A stretch of DNA of 64,000 nt from CAIKBL01 sp964555355 (GCA_964555355.1 CAZKRY010000010.1:62001-126000), one strand, 5' to 3'; positions 26,323-36,040 are shown, counted from the stretch's first letter. The notes: a model not told the origin generated them from the sequence alone. Numbers and translations: made by a program.

Positions 26323-26799
26323 TCACGGAGTTGTTTCCACCGCCCAGCCCGAGGCGTGGGAGGCATAAAATTGGTTGCTAACCTTAAGCGTCTGGTAACG
26401 CCAGTCGCCGTTGGTTAAGACGTATTCTTCCTCATATACGGAGAGTAGCCAACGTGCCTCAGGCGCGCCGGTCGCATCTTTTACCGTGCACGGCATGATA
26501 AGCCGCCATTTTCCCGTGGCGTAATCGCCGCGAACGTCAATCAAGGGATTCATGACCAGGTGCGCGGCGAACAAGATCTGCCCGGAGACGCCTGCGAAAA
26601 ATCTTCGGATGGCATCCTGCCCGACATGGCGCCCAAATGTTTGGCCGCCATCCCACACCCCGTCCGGGATAAAAAGGTTGGCGATTCCTTGCGGGTTGTA
26701 GTGGTCGTCGCAATATGCGCAATAGCGCGCTTTGAGTTGTTTGATATCCTCGATCGCCGCCAGACGGGCAACCGTGGCTGCGAGTGCGGTAGTCGACAT
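26323..26799 (-). CDS. NTF2-like (SnoaL_4) protein (first of three)
   Basis: A 158-residue NTF2-like protein of the SnoaL_4/ring-hydroxylating small-subunit-like class. The hallmark IEDIKQLKARYCAYCDDH lies near residues 15-32, followed by LFIPDGVWDGG and FGRHVGQDAIRRFFAGV; it ends with LLSVYEEEYVLTNGDWRYQ. The start at 26799 is fixed by GGAGG five bases upstream. It heads a six-gene minus-strand operon. Relatives include scytalone dehydratase-like and bile-acid 7-dehydratase-like proteins, which hints at a dehydratase or isomerase role, but no reaction is proven. Confidence 0.83.
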   Translation of the reverse strand: MSTTALAATVARLAAIEDIKQLKARYCAYCDDHYNPQGIANLFIPDGVWDGGQTFGRHVGQDAIRRFFAGVSGQILFAAHLVMNPLIDVRGDYATGKWRLIMPCTVKDATGAPEARWLLSVYEEEYVLTNGDWRYQTLKVSNQFYASHASGWAVETTP

Positions 26800-26976
26800 T
26801 GCAACCTCCATTACTTTTAAGCCGGCAACTTAGCCGGCTCGTGTGCTCGGCCAAGGATTGTGCGCGTGGTAATACTATCGCGCGACGTACTCCAGGATTG
26901 CTGAAAATCACCCGCCTCGCCAGTTTTGGCTTTAGCGCTTAGCATCTAGACAATGATAACCAAGCGCGGAGATTAC

Positions 26977-28191
26977 ATGGACGCAACGACACCGGCGGTG
27001 GACGATTCCTCACGCCGCCTTCCCGCCCCACTGCTTTTGCGGCTGCGCTTCACCGGCTCGGGGTCGGAATACTTTCGAATTTGGATCGTTAACTTGGCGC
27101 TAACCTTGGTGACGTTGGGTTTTTACTACCCATGGGCCAAAGTCCGCCGGCTTCGCTATTTCTACAACCACACATTACTCGCCGACCACGGCTTTGATTT
27201 TCATGGCGCGCCGCGGTCGATGCTACGCGGCATGGTGTTGGTGGGCGTATTGTTTTTTCTGTATTCATTCGCGGCTGATTTTGCGCCCTTGGCGGGATTG
27301 GTGGCAGCGATAGCGGTGACAGCGTTGTGGCCGTTCCTATGGCGTACCGCCTTGCGCTTTCGCTTGGCGAATACCTCCTGGCGCGGCTTGCGTTTTGCGT
27401 TTGTGGGCAACGTTAAAGGCGCATTAATAGCCGCCGGCATTCCAACCGCACTCCTCCTCATACCGCTTGCGATCGCGTCGTTCTGGTTTTTGCAGGATGC
27501 CGACCCGGAGAGTCCGCAAGGGCAAGCGGCTTTAATCCGGCACGGCATCATTACCCTCGCCATCTTTGTGCCGTGGCTGGCAGTCCTGCCGTGGTTTTAC
27601 TGGTACGCGAAACGCTATCGCCACAATAACTTTCGTTACGCACAGTTAGCCACTGAGTTAACCACGCGGGTGGGCGCGGTTTACCGCTTATCATTGAAGG
27701 TTCTTGGTATCTCCATCGTTGGCATCATGATATTCGGCGCCATCGCCGCGGGAACCGCCTTTTATCTCGAACACGCAACCAATTTTCCACCAAAGATAGA
27801 CGGCGCAATCAGGGACGCGCGCGTCTTTCTCATCATCGGCAATGTCACGCTGGGTTATTTGTTCATCTTCATATTAGTTCGTGCCTATACGGTCGCGCGC
27901 ACGCAAAATCTTTTCTGGTCGAACACGCGCGCGCCCGAGCTCGCGATTCAAAGCAACCTTAGTTTTCGCGTGATGCTGCGTCTGATGATCAGGAATTGGA
28001 TCCTCATCGTGCTGACTTTGGGCTTCTATTGGCCGTTCGCAGCGATTGCGGTATGGCGAGCGAGGCTCGATGCACTATCGCTAGAACTCGCAATGCCGCT
28101 CGAATCACTGATTAGCCGCTTGCCCGTGGCGCTCACCGATACGGTCGGCGAAATGGCGGCGGATTTGGCGGATTTTGATTTCGGCTGGTGA
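26977..28191 (+). CDS. DUF898 (YjgN-like) inner membrane protein
   Basis: A polytopic protein of 404 residues with about eight to ten membrane segments. Family hallmarks are FRIWIVNLALTLVTLGFYYPWAKVR at the start of the domain and a second, related copy near the end (RNWILIVLTLGFYWPFAAIAVWR), so it is an internal duplication. GGAG precedes the ATG at 26977. The 3' end overlaps a TTG start of the M48 peptidase by 17 bases. DUF898 proteins are often paired with M48 peptidases; the role is unknown but likely concerns membrane protein quality control or envelope maintenance. Confidence 0.88.
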   Translation: MDATTPAVDDSSRRLPAPLLLRLRFTGSGSEYFRIWIVNLALTLVTLGFYYPWAKVRRLRYFYNHTLLADHGFDFHGAPRSMLRGMVLVGVLFFLYSFAADFAPLAGLVAAIAVTALWPFLWRTALRFRLANTSWRGLRFAFVGNVKGALIAAGIPTALLLIPLAIASFWFLQDADPESPQGQAALIRHGIITLAIFVPWLAVLPWFYWYAKRYRHNNFRYAQLATELTTRVGAVYRLSLKVLGISIVGIMIFGAIAAGTAFYLEHATNFPPKIDGAIRDARVFLIIGNVTLGYLFIFILVRAYTVARTQNLFWSNTRAPELAIQSNLSFRVMLRLMIRNWILIVLTLGFYWPFAAIAVWRARLDALSLELAMPLESLISRLPVALTDTVGEMAADLADFDFGW

Positions 28192-29347
28192 ACGCGCCTT
28201 GTCCCTTGCGGTTCATTATTTTGATGGCATAACCGCGCGCGCGATCGATGCCGCGCTCGACATCGAGGGTGACTTTCTGGTGGTCCGCGAGTCAACTTCG
28301 GGCGATGCGTTAGCACGTCTTGCGTTGCGCGGTCTGCAATGGCCGGAACGCACGGTGGCCCCGACGCGCATCTTGTCGCTGCCCAAGGGCGAAATCCATG
28401 CCATCGATGCCGTTGCTTGGGATAGGTGGGTCTCGCGTGAAGTGCGCGCCAATGAGTCCTTGATTGTGCGTATCCAACAGAACTGGTGTTGGGCGTTTGG
28501 CGCCCTTGCCCTGCTCATCGGCAGCTTGGCGGTAGGATACGCGTGGGGGATCCCATGGGCATCGCGTGCACTCGTCAGCGCGTTGCCAACCAGCGTGGAT
28601 GTACAGCTTGGTGAAGTGGCCCTACCACAGATCGATAAACTCCTGTTGAAACCAAGCGCCTTGCCAACTATTGAACAACGCGCGTGGCAACGGCGCTTCA
28701 CGGACATGTTGATGAAGGCAAACCTCGATCCGCGCTCCGCAACGCTGCGTTTTCGCGCCTCGCGTATCGGGCCGAATGCCTTCGCGTTACCGGGTGGCGT
28801 CATCGTTGTCACGGATGAACTCATTGATCTCGCCCATCAGGAGCAAGGGCTCATCGACGCCATCGTGCTTGGCGTACTCGCGCACGAATACGGGCATGTG
28901 TTGCATCGTCACAGTGTCAAACATCTGGTATCGACGTCGCTACTCAGCATGGTAAGCGGAGTCCTGTGGGGCGATTATTCAGGTGCGCTCGCACTCGTGC
29001 CGTTACTGGTCGGCCAAGCGGGTTACTCGCGCGACGCCGAACGTGAAGCTGACGCGGCAGCGGTCCGCATATTGCACGCGGCCGGCATCTCGCCATTGGG
29101 AATGGTGCGGTTTTTCGCGGCGGTGGATGATTATTTGCGCGCGGAGGCCGTCCAGGAGTGCATCGCCAAAAAGACCAAAGACGCGGCGAGTAACCGCAAA
29201 ATTACCGAGAAAGAAGCGCGCGTTACTTGTGAGGAATTGCCATTCGAGGCGAGCGAACCATTACTTGGCATCGCCATCGCGAGTCATCCGTCTGACCGCG
29301 AACGGATTGAATTTTTTGCGCGCGCGGCCAGACGGCAATCAGAGTAA
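28175..29347 (+). CDS. M48 family membrane metallopeptidase
   Basis: A 390-residue zinc peptidase. The catalytic motif is His237-Glu-Tyr-Gly-His241 and the third ligand is Glu291 in AEREADAAA, as in HtpX/Oma1-type enzymes. The N-terminal third is an unusual soluble domain (GDFLVVRESTSGDALARLAL), then one transmembrane helix near residues 108-128 (FGALALLIGSLAVGYAWG). The TTG start lies inside the DUF898 gene, which implies translational coupling; no later ATG gives a better start. Tandem with DUF898, it likely degrades or processes membrane proteins. Confidence 0.88.
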   Translation: MISAGERALSLAVHYFDGITARAIDAALDIEGDFLVVRESTSGDALARLALRGLQWPERTVAPTRILSLPKGEIHAIDAVAWDRWVSREVRANESLIVRIQQNWCWAFGALALLIGSLAVGYAWGIPWASRALVSALPTSVDVQLGEVALPQIDKLLLKPSALPTIEQRAWQRRFTDMLMKANLDPRSATLRFRASRIGPNAFALPGGVIVVTDELIDLAHQEQGLIDAIVLGVLAHEYGHVLHRHSVKHLVSTSLLSMVSGVLWGDYSGALALVPLLVGQAGYSRDAEREADAAAVRILHAAGISPLGMVRFFAAVDDYLRAEAVQECIAKKTKDAASNRKITEKEARVTCEELPFEASEPLLGIAIASHPSDRERIEFFARAARRQSE

Positions 29348-29355
29348 GCAACCCT

Positions 29356-30174
29356 CTACGATACTTGATTGACCAACACCACCTGCGCCGGCATCGGTGC
29401 CGGAAAGCCAGCCGCGGCCAGCGATTCACGGATCGCGCGATTACCGTCGAAATACACCTGCCAATAATGATCGGTATGACAAAACGGTCGTACCACTAAC
29501 ACCGGGCCGACCAGGTTGAATTCCAATATTTCGACTTCGGGTGCCGGGTCTTTTACTACATTTGGGATGCTCGCCATTCGCTCACGCAGAAGCTGCATTG
29601 CCGCCACGTGATCGGCGCTACCTGCCAATTGGCATTTCAAATCCACGCGCCGAAATGCGTTGGTGCTGTAGTTTTGAATGGTGTCGGCAAAAATCTTGCC
29701 GTTACCGATGACGGTCAACACGTTGTCCGGGGTGTTGAGCGCGGTCGCAAACAGGCCTACCTCTTTCACCGTACCGGTGATCCCACCGACGGTGACAAAA
29801 TCGCCTACCTTGAACGGTTTCAGCACGATGAGAAAGGCACCGGCCGCAAAGTTGGAGAGAAGCCCGCCCCAGGCCGCCCCGATGGCAACACCCACGCCGG
29901 CGACCAACGCCGCGAAACTGGTTGTTTCAATCCCAAAGTACCCGAGGATGGCGACGACCAAAGCGATGTTTAATGCCACGGCGAGGAAGTTACCGAGGTA
30001 GCGCATCAAGGTCGGATCGACCTTTTGCCGTTCGAGCACCTGCTGCAGCAATCGGCCGATGAGACCGATAAGCCAGCGCCCGCCGATCCAGAAGGCGAGT
30101 GCCGCCAGCACTTTGATACCAAACGTCGAAGCGTTGGCCATGATGATGTCTTGGTATTGGGTCAGCTTATCCAT
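29356..30174 (-). CDS. MscS family mechanosensitive channel
   Basis: A small-conductance mechanosensitive channel of 272 residues, close in size to E. coli MscS (286). There are three membrane helices; TM3 is FAALVAGVGVAIGAAWGGLLSNFAAG, given here as two parts FAALVAGVGVAIGAAWGG and LLSNFAAG, followed by the family stretch PFKVGDFVTVGGITGTVKEV and the beta domain. The start at 30174 is supported by GGGGGAG just upstream; the longer ORF has no such site. It is convergent with the M48 gene (8-base gap). It would release solutes on hypo-osmotic shock. Confidence 0.9.
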   Translation of the reverse strand: MDKLTQYQDIIMANASTFGIKVLAALAFWIGGRWLIGLIGRLLQQVLERQKVDPTLMRYLGNFLAVALNIALVVAILGYFGIETTSFAALVAGVGVAIGAAWGGLLSNFAAGAFLIVLKPFKVGDFVTVGGITGTVKEVGLFATALNTPDNVLTVIGNGKIFADTIQNYSTNAFRRVDLKCQLAGSADHVAAMQLLRERMASIPNVVKDPAPEVEILEFNLVGPVLVVRPFCHTDHYWQVYFDGNRAIRESLAAAGFPAPMPAQVVLVNQVS

Positions 30175-30347
30175 ACTCCCCCCTATGCTTGATTTGTGAG
30201 TGATGCGACCGCGCGAAGCGCCGCGGAGATATCGTACTCTCAAGCCGCGACGACTGAACACGTTTAGAAGCATTACGCCGACTGCGAGCACTCCGTGGAT
30301 GTGGTATACCGAGCCACTGTGTCATCCACGCCGATAGGAGAGCGTTC

Positions 30348-31361
30348 ATGCCGTTAGTCGTGCAACCCGCCTGGCTCGCCCAAGTGCAAGAAGAAGTCAT
30401 CGATCCTTCGCGCAGAATCGTCGATCCGCACCATCACTTTTTTGTGAAAAATCCCGAGTTTCCGTATTACACGCTGGAGGATTTATGGACGGACATGACA
30501 CCTCACGGGGTGGAACAAACGGTGTTTTTACAATGCTGGGAAGGTCATCGCGAAAGTGGCCCCGAGCATTTGCAACCCGTGGGCGAAACCGAATGGGTGC
30601 ATGAGATCGCCGAGCGTGCCAAACGCTCGCCTGACAAAACCCAGATTGGCGCGATTATCGGCACCGCCGATTTTCTGCTAGGCGCCAAAGTGCGCGAAGT
30701 ATTGGAAGCCCATGTCGCCGCGAGTCCGCGATTCCGTGGGATCCGGCAAATCGCCGCCTGGGATCCGCATCCCGAATTTTTGTCCGCGCCGTGGGCTAGC
30801 AACGGAAACTTGTATGGCGATCTTAAGTTCCGCGCCGGCTTCGCGGTGCTCGCGGAAATGAAATTGGTCTGCGATGCCTATCACTACCACCATCAAACAC
30901 CGTATTTGGTAGACCTGGCGCGCGCTTTTCCAAATACGCAAATTGTGCTCGATCATTTGGGCACGCCACTTGGTACGCACGCCTATGCCGGACGCGCGGA
31001 AGAGATATTCGCCGCGTGGAAACGTGATCTCGCGGTGCTCGCGAGCTGCCCTAATGTCAATGTGAAACTAGGCGGTCTCGCCATGCCATGGAATGGATTT
31101 GGTTTCGAGAATGATCCTCGACCGCCCACATCCGATGAGCTCGCCGCGCGCCAAGACCGTTATTATCATTACGCGATCGATGCCTTTGGTCCGGCGCGCT
31201 GTATGTTTGAAAGTAACTTCCCGGTCGACAAAGTGTCGGTGTCTTACACGGTGTTATGGAATGCGTTTAAAAAAATGGCGGCGCGTTACACCGAGGCCGA
31301 GAAAGACTTGATGTTCAGCGGCACTGCTTCGCGTGTGTACGGCTTAACTAAGTTGCGTTAA
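30348..31361 (+). CDS. Amidohydrolase 2 family TIM-barrel hydrolase
   Basis: A 337-residue metal-dependent hydrolase of the amidohydrolase-2 family. The metal-binding start is RIVDPHHHFF, the mid-barrel His lies in TQIVLDHLGTP, and the last catalytic Asp is in CMFESNFPVDK. AGGAG precedes the ATG. Family members hydrolyse lactones (LigI-like), decarboxylate aromatic acids or cleave diketones. Next to an MFS carrier, in a region with two BVMOs, lactone hydrolysis is a reasonable guess. Divergent from the MscS gene. Confidence 0.88.
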   Translation: MPLVVQPAWLAQVQEEVIDPSRRIVDPHHHFFVKNPEFPYYTLEDLWTDMTPHGVEQTVFLQCWEGHRESGPEHLQPVGETEWVHEIAERAKRSPDKTQIGAIIGTADFLLGAKVREVLEAHVAASPRFRGIRQIAAWDPHPEFLSAPWASNGNLYGDLKFRAGFAVLAEMKLVCDAYHYHHQTPYLVDLARAFPNTQIVLDHLGTPLGTHAYAGRAEEIFAAWKRDLAVLASCPNVNVKLGGLAMPWNGFGFENDPRPPTSDELAARQDRYYHYAIDAFGPARCMFESNFPVDKVSVSYTVLWNAFKKMAARYTEAEKDLMFSGTASRVYGLTKLR

Positions 31362-31502
31362 ACCTCGCATCCCTTCGGCACTGCGCGGGGCCGCCGGATT
31401 CGGCGACACCGCGCTGCGCGAGATGGGCGTTGCATCGCATCCTCCATCAGGCGCTTCATGCGATACTTTTGATTTCGTTCCCGCGTAAAACCCGTACCTC
31501 GC

Positions 31503-32753
31503 ATGCGCCAGCACCCGCTTTTTATTCTTTGCATCATGGCGCTGACGCTCGCATTCGCCTACGGTATCTGGTACGCCTATAGCGTGTTCTTGGTGGCGTT
31601 GCTCGCCGAATTCGGTTGGAAGCGCTCGGTCCTCGCGGCGGCATTTTCTTTTTTCGCGCTGGTGCAAGGCGCGATGAATCCGCTGCTCGGATCGCTCTGC
31701 GATCGCGTGGCGCCGCCAGTATTGATGGCGACCGGCGGCGTGCTGTTGGCGTTGGCATTGATAGCCGATAGTTTCATTCAAACGCCTTGGCAGCTTTATG
31801 TGTGTTTCGGCGGTTTCACGGCGATTGGTGTCGCATTCTGCGGTTGGATCCCGTCGCTCGTGTTGGTGCAGCGTCGTTATGCCAACCGCTTAGGGTTGGC
31901 ACTCGGCATCATCAGCGCGGGCGTCGGGGTCGGCATGCTTTTGGTGGTGCCGTTCTGCCAATGGCTGATCGAATTACATGGCTGGCGCGCGGCTTTTCGT
32001 TGGCTCTCGCTTGTCACCGTTTTGTTTATCGTGCCGGCCGCGCTTTTTCTGCTCGCCGACTCGCGTCGCTATCAAATTCATCCCACGCCCACGCAAGTAC
32101 ACAACGCGCGTAGCGCCGCCACGTTGCGTGAGGCGGTTCGCACCCTACCCTTTTGGTTGCTCGTGATCGCGTTTTTCACAGGCACTTATTGCTCGCAAAC
32201 ATTGCACGTCCATCAGGTCGCGTTTCTGGTTGATCACGGCATATCGCCGATGACGGCCGCAAGCGTCGTCGGCCTAGTAGGGCTTGCGAGTATCTTTGGG
32301 AAGATTGGCGGCGGTTGGCTGTCCGATAAATTTGAACGAGAAATCGTGTATTGCAGCGGGGTCGCGATCCTGTTGCTCGCAGTGCTCGCCCTGTACATGG
32401 TCGGTGCGACTTCCACGCATTGGGGAGTCTACGGCTACGCGCTGCTGCTAGGCCTTGGCTATTCGGCCACGGCTTCGTTGACGCCCGCGATGATGAGTGA
32501 CCGTTTTGCTGGTCCGCGCTTTGGCACGATTGTCGGGGTAGGACTCATGGCGAGTGCCTGTGGTAGCGCCACTGGGCCGTGGCTTGCCGGTCACTTATTC
32601 GATATCACGGGAAGTTATACGGTGCCGCTCTGCATCGCAGGCGTAAGCGGGAGTCTCGCGTTATTTGCCGGCTTTTTTGCACGTCAATTGCGCCGCGGTC
32701 AAAAACGTCGAGAGTCCGCGGGTCCCCGTCCGGAACCGTTCGCGGAACCCTAG
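31503..32753 (+). CDS. MFS transporter (monocarboxylate/oxalate:formate-like)
   Basis: A 416-residue carrier with 12 predicted membrane helices in two bundles. The loop 2-3 signature reads GSLCDRVAPP, and the equivalent loop 8-9 reads GGWLSDKFERE. The MCT-like features (WYAYSVFLVALLAEFGW near the start; GWIPSLVLVQRRYANRLGLA) indicate an organic-acid carrier. It follows the amidohydrolase by 141 bases on the same strand. It probably imports, or exports, the acid substrate or product of the cluster. Confidence 0.9.
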   Translation: MRQHPLFILCIMALTLAFAYGIWYAYSVFLVALLAEFGWKRSVLAAAFSFFALVQGAMNPLLGSLCDRVAPPVLMATGGVLLALALIADSFIQTPWQLYVCFGGFTAIGVAFCGWIPSLVLVQRRYANRLGLALGIISAGVGVGMLLVVPFCQWLIELHGWRAAFRWLSLVTVLFIVPAALFLLADSRRYQIHPTPTQVHNARSAATLREAVRTLPFWLLVIAFFTGTYCSQTLHVHQVAFLVDHGISPMTAASVVGLVGLASIFGKIGGGWLSDKFEREIVYCSGVAILLLAVLALYMVGATSTHWGVYGYALLLGLGYSATASLTPAMMSDRFAGPRFGTIVGVGLMASACGSATGPWLAGHLFDITGSYTVPLCIAGVSGSLALFAGFFARQLRRGQKRRESAGPRPEPFAEP

Positions 32754-32910
32754 GGCTGTATCGCTCGGGCGATTTATGTGACCGCCGCCGCAGGTCCCGC
32801 GCTTAACCAATAATCTTCGTAAACCGGCACATCGCTATTAGGAATTCCGGCGCGCTGCCGACTATGGTTCCGACGGGAGATAGGCTCGTTTCACGGGGAG
32901 AAGTTCTTAA

Positions 32911-34326
32911 ATGCAGACCATGCGCGAAAATCCGCGTTCCCACCATCGGCCGCCGGCTTCCGAGCGCGAGCTGTTTTCGCTTGTCCAACAGCTGGACGGT
33001 ATCGCTGACTGGCCCCGTCAATTCCAACTGGCGATTGCCGCGGATGCCATCTTGTTAACCAAGGTGCCCGGCGAAGTCGTCGTTGGCCGCAGTACACAGA
33101 ATTCTTCGATCTTGTATCTCCTGCGTGGCGCCGTACACGTGCGTCGCGATAGTAGTCCACCCTTTTTGCTTGAAACGACCGCGTTACCGCTCGCGAAGCC
33201 GATTTTTCGCAAAGGTGATCCGGTCGATATTCGCGCGGTTGACGAAACTCAGATATTGCAGATCCCGTACGATAGTTTCATGCGCTTTCTCACCTTGAGC
33301 CGCAGCGGTGACACGGCGCCGGATGCCGAGGTGGCGTTTCTCGACGACTCACACGATCTGGACGGCTTGGAGCGCGCGTTAAGTTTCGGTGTGCTTTCTC
33401 ATTTGCCACTCGCGAACGTGCACACCATCGTCTCGCGGATGGAAGAAGTCGCCCTCGCTGCCGGCGAAATCGTGTTTGAACAAGGCGAAGCGGCGGACTT
33501 CTTTTATTTGGTTAAATCCGGCTCGGTTGAAGTTTGCAAGCTTGAAACCGATGCGACCTCGCATCGCTTGGCGGTGCGCGGGCCCGGCGACGCATTCGGC
33601 GACGATGCATTGGTCACGGGCGGCGTGCGCGGCGCGACGGTGCGAATGTTATCGGGCGGCACTTTGTTGCGACTGTCGCATGAAGATTTCGCGACGCTCG
33701 TCCATCAACCGCTGCGGATGCCGGTGACTTTGCAAGCCGCGCATCGACTCGTTGAAGACGGCGCGGTGTGGCTTGATCTGCGGGACGAGACCGCGTTCGC
33801 GCGGGAGGCGTTGCCAGGCGCGCTTAACATTGCACTCGAAACACTCCGCATGGCGCGCGATGAACTCGATAAAAGCCTAACGTACGTCGCGTACAGCGAT
33901 CACCCCAAAACAAGTGAACTTGGCTGTTATTTGTTGGCGGAACAAGGCCTAAAAGTCTACTACGTTGCGGAACCTATCCCTTATTTCGGCGCGCTTCGCG
34001 GATCTCCCGCGCACGGCAGTCCATCATCCGCGCTGACCAACGCCGCCGATGCGCTGGCCGAAGCCGCCGGCAAGCTCGATGACGCCGCGAAAGCGATCCT
34101 GCGCCGCGCGCTGACGGCCGAGCGCGAGCGATATAACCGCTTGCTTGCGCAACGCACGGCGGAAATCAAAGCAGAGGCCGAAGCCCAACTGAAAACCGCC
34201 TTGGCGGAAAAAATGGCCGAGTTGGCGCGCGATCGCCAAGCGCTCTTAACGCACGCGCGTCAATTGCAACACCGCGAACAAATGCTCGCTGAACGAACGG
34301 ACGCCGCTAAAGCAGCCAACTTATAA
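32911..34326 (+). CDS. Double cNMP-binding-like, rhodanese-like, coiled-coil protein
   Basis: A 471-residue protein with four parts. A first degenerate cNMP-binding fold (about residues 25-150), a second clearer one (about 155-275, with ALAAGEIVFEQGEAADFFYLVKSG read in two pieces and the sequence GPGDAFGDDALV), then a rhodanese-like domain (about 275-365, VWLDLRDETAFAREALPGALN). The rhodanese active-site Cys is absent: the loop reads YSDHPKTSE. A C-terminal coiled coil (about 380-471) is Ala/Glu/Arg-rich. There is no DNA-binding helix. It resembles regulatory partner proteins that sense a ligand and bind another protein. Just upstream of a BVMO gene. Confidence 0.82.
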   Translation: MQTMRENPRSHHRPPASERELFSLVQQLDGIADWPRQFQLAIAADAILLTKVPGEVVVGRSTQNSSILYLLRGAVHVRRDSSPPFLLETTALPLAKPIFRKGDPVDIRAVDETQILQIPYDSFMRFLTLSRSGDTAPDAEVAFLDDSHDLDGLERALSFGVLSHLPLANVHTIVSRMEEVALAAGEIVFEQGEAADFFYLVKSGSVEVCKLETDATSHRLAVRGPGDAFGDDALVTGGVRGATVRMLSGGTLLRLSHEDFATLVHQPLRMPVTLQAAHRLVEDGAVWLDLRDETAFAREALPGALNIALETLRMARDELDKSLTYVAYSDHPKTSELGCYLLAEQGLKVYYVAEPIPYFGALRGSPAHGSPSSALTNAADALAEAAGKLDDAAKAILRRALTAERERYNRLLAQRTAEIKAEAEAQLKTALAEKMAELARDRQALLTHARQLQHREQMLAERTDAAKAANL

Positions 34327-34405
34327 TGCGCGAGCCGTTTCTTCGCCTACCGCGAGTCGGCACAATAGATGGCTCACTTCTTGGGCGAGCGCAGAGCAAA
34401 CGAGC

Positions 34406-36040
34406 ATGGCGAATACCACGGAACTTCGGCAAGCGAATCCTTCGCGTGATTACGATGTAGTCGTGATCGGTGCGGGCGTCTCCGGTTTGTACCAATTGTA
34501 CCGCCTGCGACAAGCAGGTTTTCGCGTGCGGGTCTTTGAGCAAGGCGGTGATGTGGGTGGGACGTGGTATTGGAATCGCTATCCGGGTGCGCGGTTCGAT
34601 TCGGAGTCCTACACCTATGGCTATTCGTTTTCCGACGAATTGCTCGCGGAGTGGGAATGGAGTGAACACTTTGCGGCACAGCCGGAGACGCTGCGCTATC
34701 TGAATTTCGTGGCCGATAAGTTTCACCTACGAAGCGATGTCCAATTCAACAGTCGCGTCCTATCCGCCGTGTGGGACGACGCGTCGCGCGGTTGGACGCT
34801 ATCGATTGAAGGCGGCGCGAAAGTCACCAGTCGTTTTCTGATAACCGCGATTGGCGCGCTATCAACCCCGACGCTGCCTAAAATCGAAGGCATGGAACGA
34901 TTCCGGGGACAGGCCTTCCACACCGCGCAATGGCCACATGAACCGCTCGATTTCCGTGGCAGGCGCGTCGCCGTGATCGGCACTGGCGCGACCGGCGTAC
35001 AGGTTATTCAAGAAATCGCCAAAAGCGCCGCGCAGTTAACGGTCTTTCAGCGCCAACCAAACTGGTGTGCGCCTTTGCATAACAAGCCGATCGATGCGCA
35101 GACACAAGCTTGGCTTAAGCGCAATGTCAAAGACCTGATTGCGAAGTGCAACGAAACCTATGCCGGTTTCTTCCACGTGCCTGATCGCCGCAATGCCGTG
35201 GAAGTTGATGCTCACACGCGCGAAGCACTTTTTGAGAAGCTCTACGGCGAACCCGGTTTTGGGATCTGGCTCGCCAATTTCCGCGATGTGTTGCTTGACG
35301 AAAAGGCCAATGCATTGTTAAGCGATTTCATTGCTCGCAAAATCCGCGAGCGCGTGCATGACCCCGTAACGGCCAATAAACTCATTCCCACCACGCATGG
35401 CTTTGGAACGCGTCGGGTACCGCTGGAATCCGGTTACTACGAGGTTTACAACCAGCCAAACGTGCGGTTGATTGACCTCAAGGAAACCCCTATCACCCGC
35501 ATAACAGAATCCGGTGTTTGTACGAGCGCGGGCGAAATTGAAGTTGATTTCATCGTCTATGCCACCGGCTTCGACGCCGTGCTCGGCGGCTACGAGCGCA
35601 TGGAAATTCGTGGCACTGGTGGACAAACATTATCCGCCAAATGGCGCGACGGGCCGCGCACTTTTTTAGGCCTCTTACATCAAGGTTTTCCCAATCTGCT
35701 GACCTTGGTCGGCCCTCACAATGCGGCAACCTTTTGCAATATGCCGCGTTGTATCGAACAGAATGTCGACTGGGTCACCGCGTTACTGCGGTACATGCAA
35801 AATCACGGTAACACCCGACTTGAACCGACCCTCGCGCAGGAAGACGAATGGACCCAGCACGTGTATGACGGCGCGGCACGGATGCTGTTCACCAAGGTGG
35901 ATTCCTGGTTCATGGGCGTGAATCACAATGCCGGTAAACGGACCCGGCGCTTCCTGCTTTACGCGAATGGATTGCCGACCTATCGCAAGCGATGCGATGA
36001 GTTGGCGGCGAGCGGCTACTCGGGGCTTCTTCTGAATTGA
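34406..36040 (+). CDS. Baeyer-Villiger monooxygenase (CHMO-like)
   Basis: A 544-residue type I BVMO of cyclohexanone monooxygenase length. FAD motif VIGAGVSGLYQ near residue 18, GGTWYWNRYPGARFD, fingerprint FRGQAFHTAQWP, NADPH motif VIGTGATGVQV and the late block VDFIVYATGFDAV. It converts cyclic ketones to lactones using NADPH. Without the N-terminal extension it differs from the BVMO at 8653. The next gene is a flavin 2-hydroxyacid oxidase on the same strand. A role in ring expansion of a cyclic ketone is likely. Confidence 0.92.
   Translation: MANTTELRQANPSRDYDVVVIGAGVSGLYQLYRLRQAGFRVRVFEQGGDVGGTWYWNRYPGARFDSESYTYGYSFSDELLAEWEWSEHFAAQPETLRYLNFVADKFHLRSDVQFNSRVLSAVWDDASRGWTLSIEGGAKVTSRFLITAIGALSTPTLPKIEGMERFRGQAFHTAQWPHEPLDFRGRRVAVIGTGATGVQVIQEIAKSAAQLTVFQRQPNWCAPLHNKPIDAQTQAWLKRNVKDLIAKCNETYAGFFHVPDRRNAVEVDAHTREALFEKLYGEPGFGIWLANFRDVLLDEKANALLSDFIARKIRERVHDPVTANKLIPTTHGFGTRRVPLESGYYEVYNQPNVRLIDLKETPITRITESGVCTSAGEIEVDFIVYATGFDAVLGGYERMEIRGTGGQTLSAKWRDGPRTFLGLLHQGFPNLLTLVGPHNAATFCNMPRCIEQNVDWVTALLRYMQNHGNTRLEPTLAQEDEWTQHVYDGAARMLFTKVDSWFMGVNHNAGKRTRRFLLYANGLPTYRKRCDELAASGYSGLLLN

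Noticed and set aside
31362..31502. Terminator or small RNA between amidohydrolase and MFS genes
   Set aside because: No strong stem followed by T residues was seen.
32754..32910. Hidden small gene between the MFS and cNMP/rhodanese genes
   Set aside because: No frame with a good start or coding appearance; only a short TCGC/GCGA hairpin near 32760.
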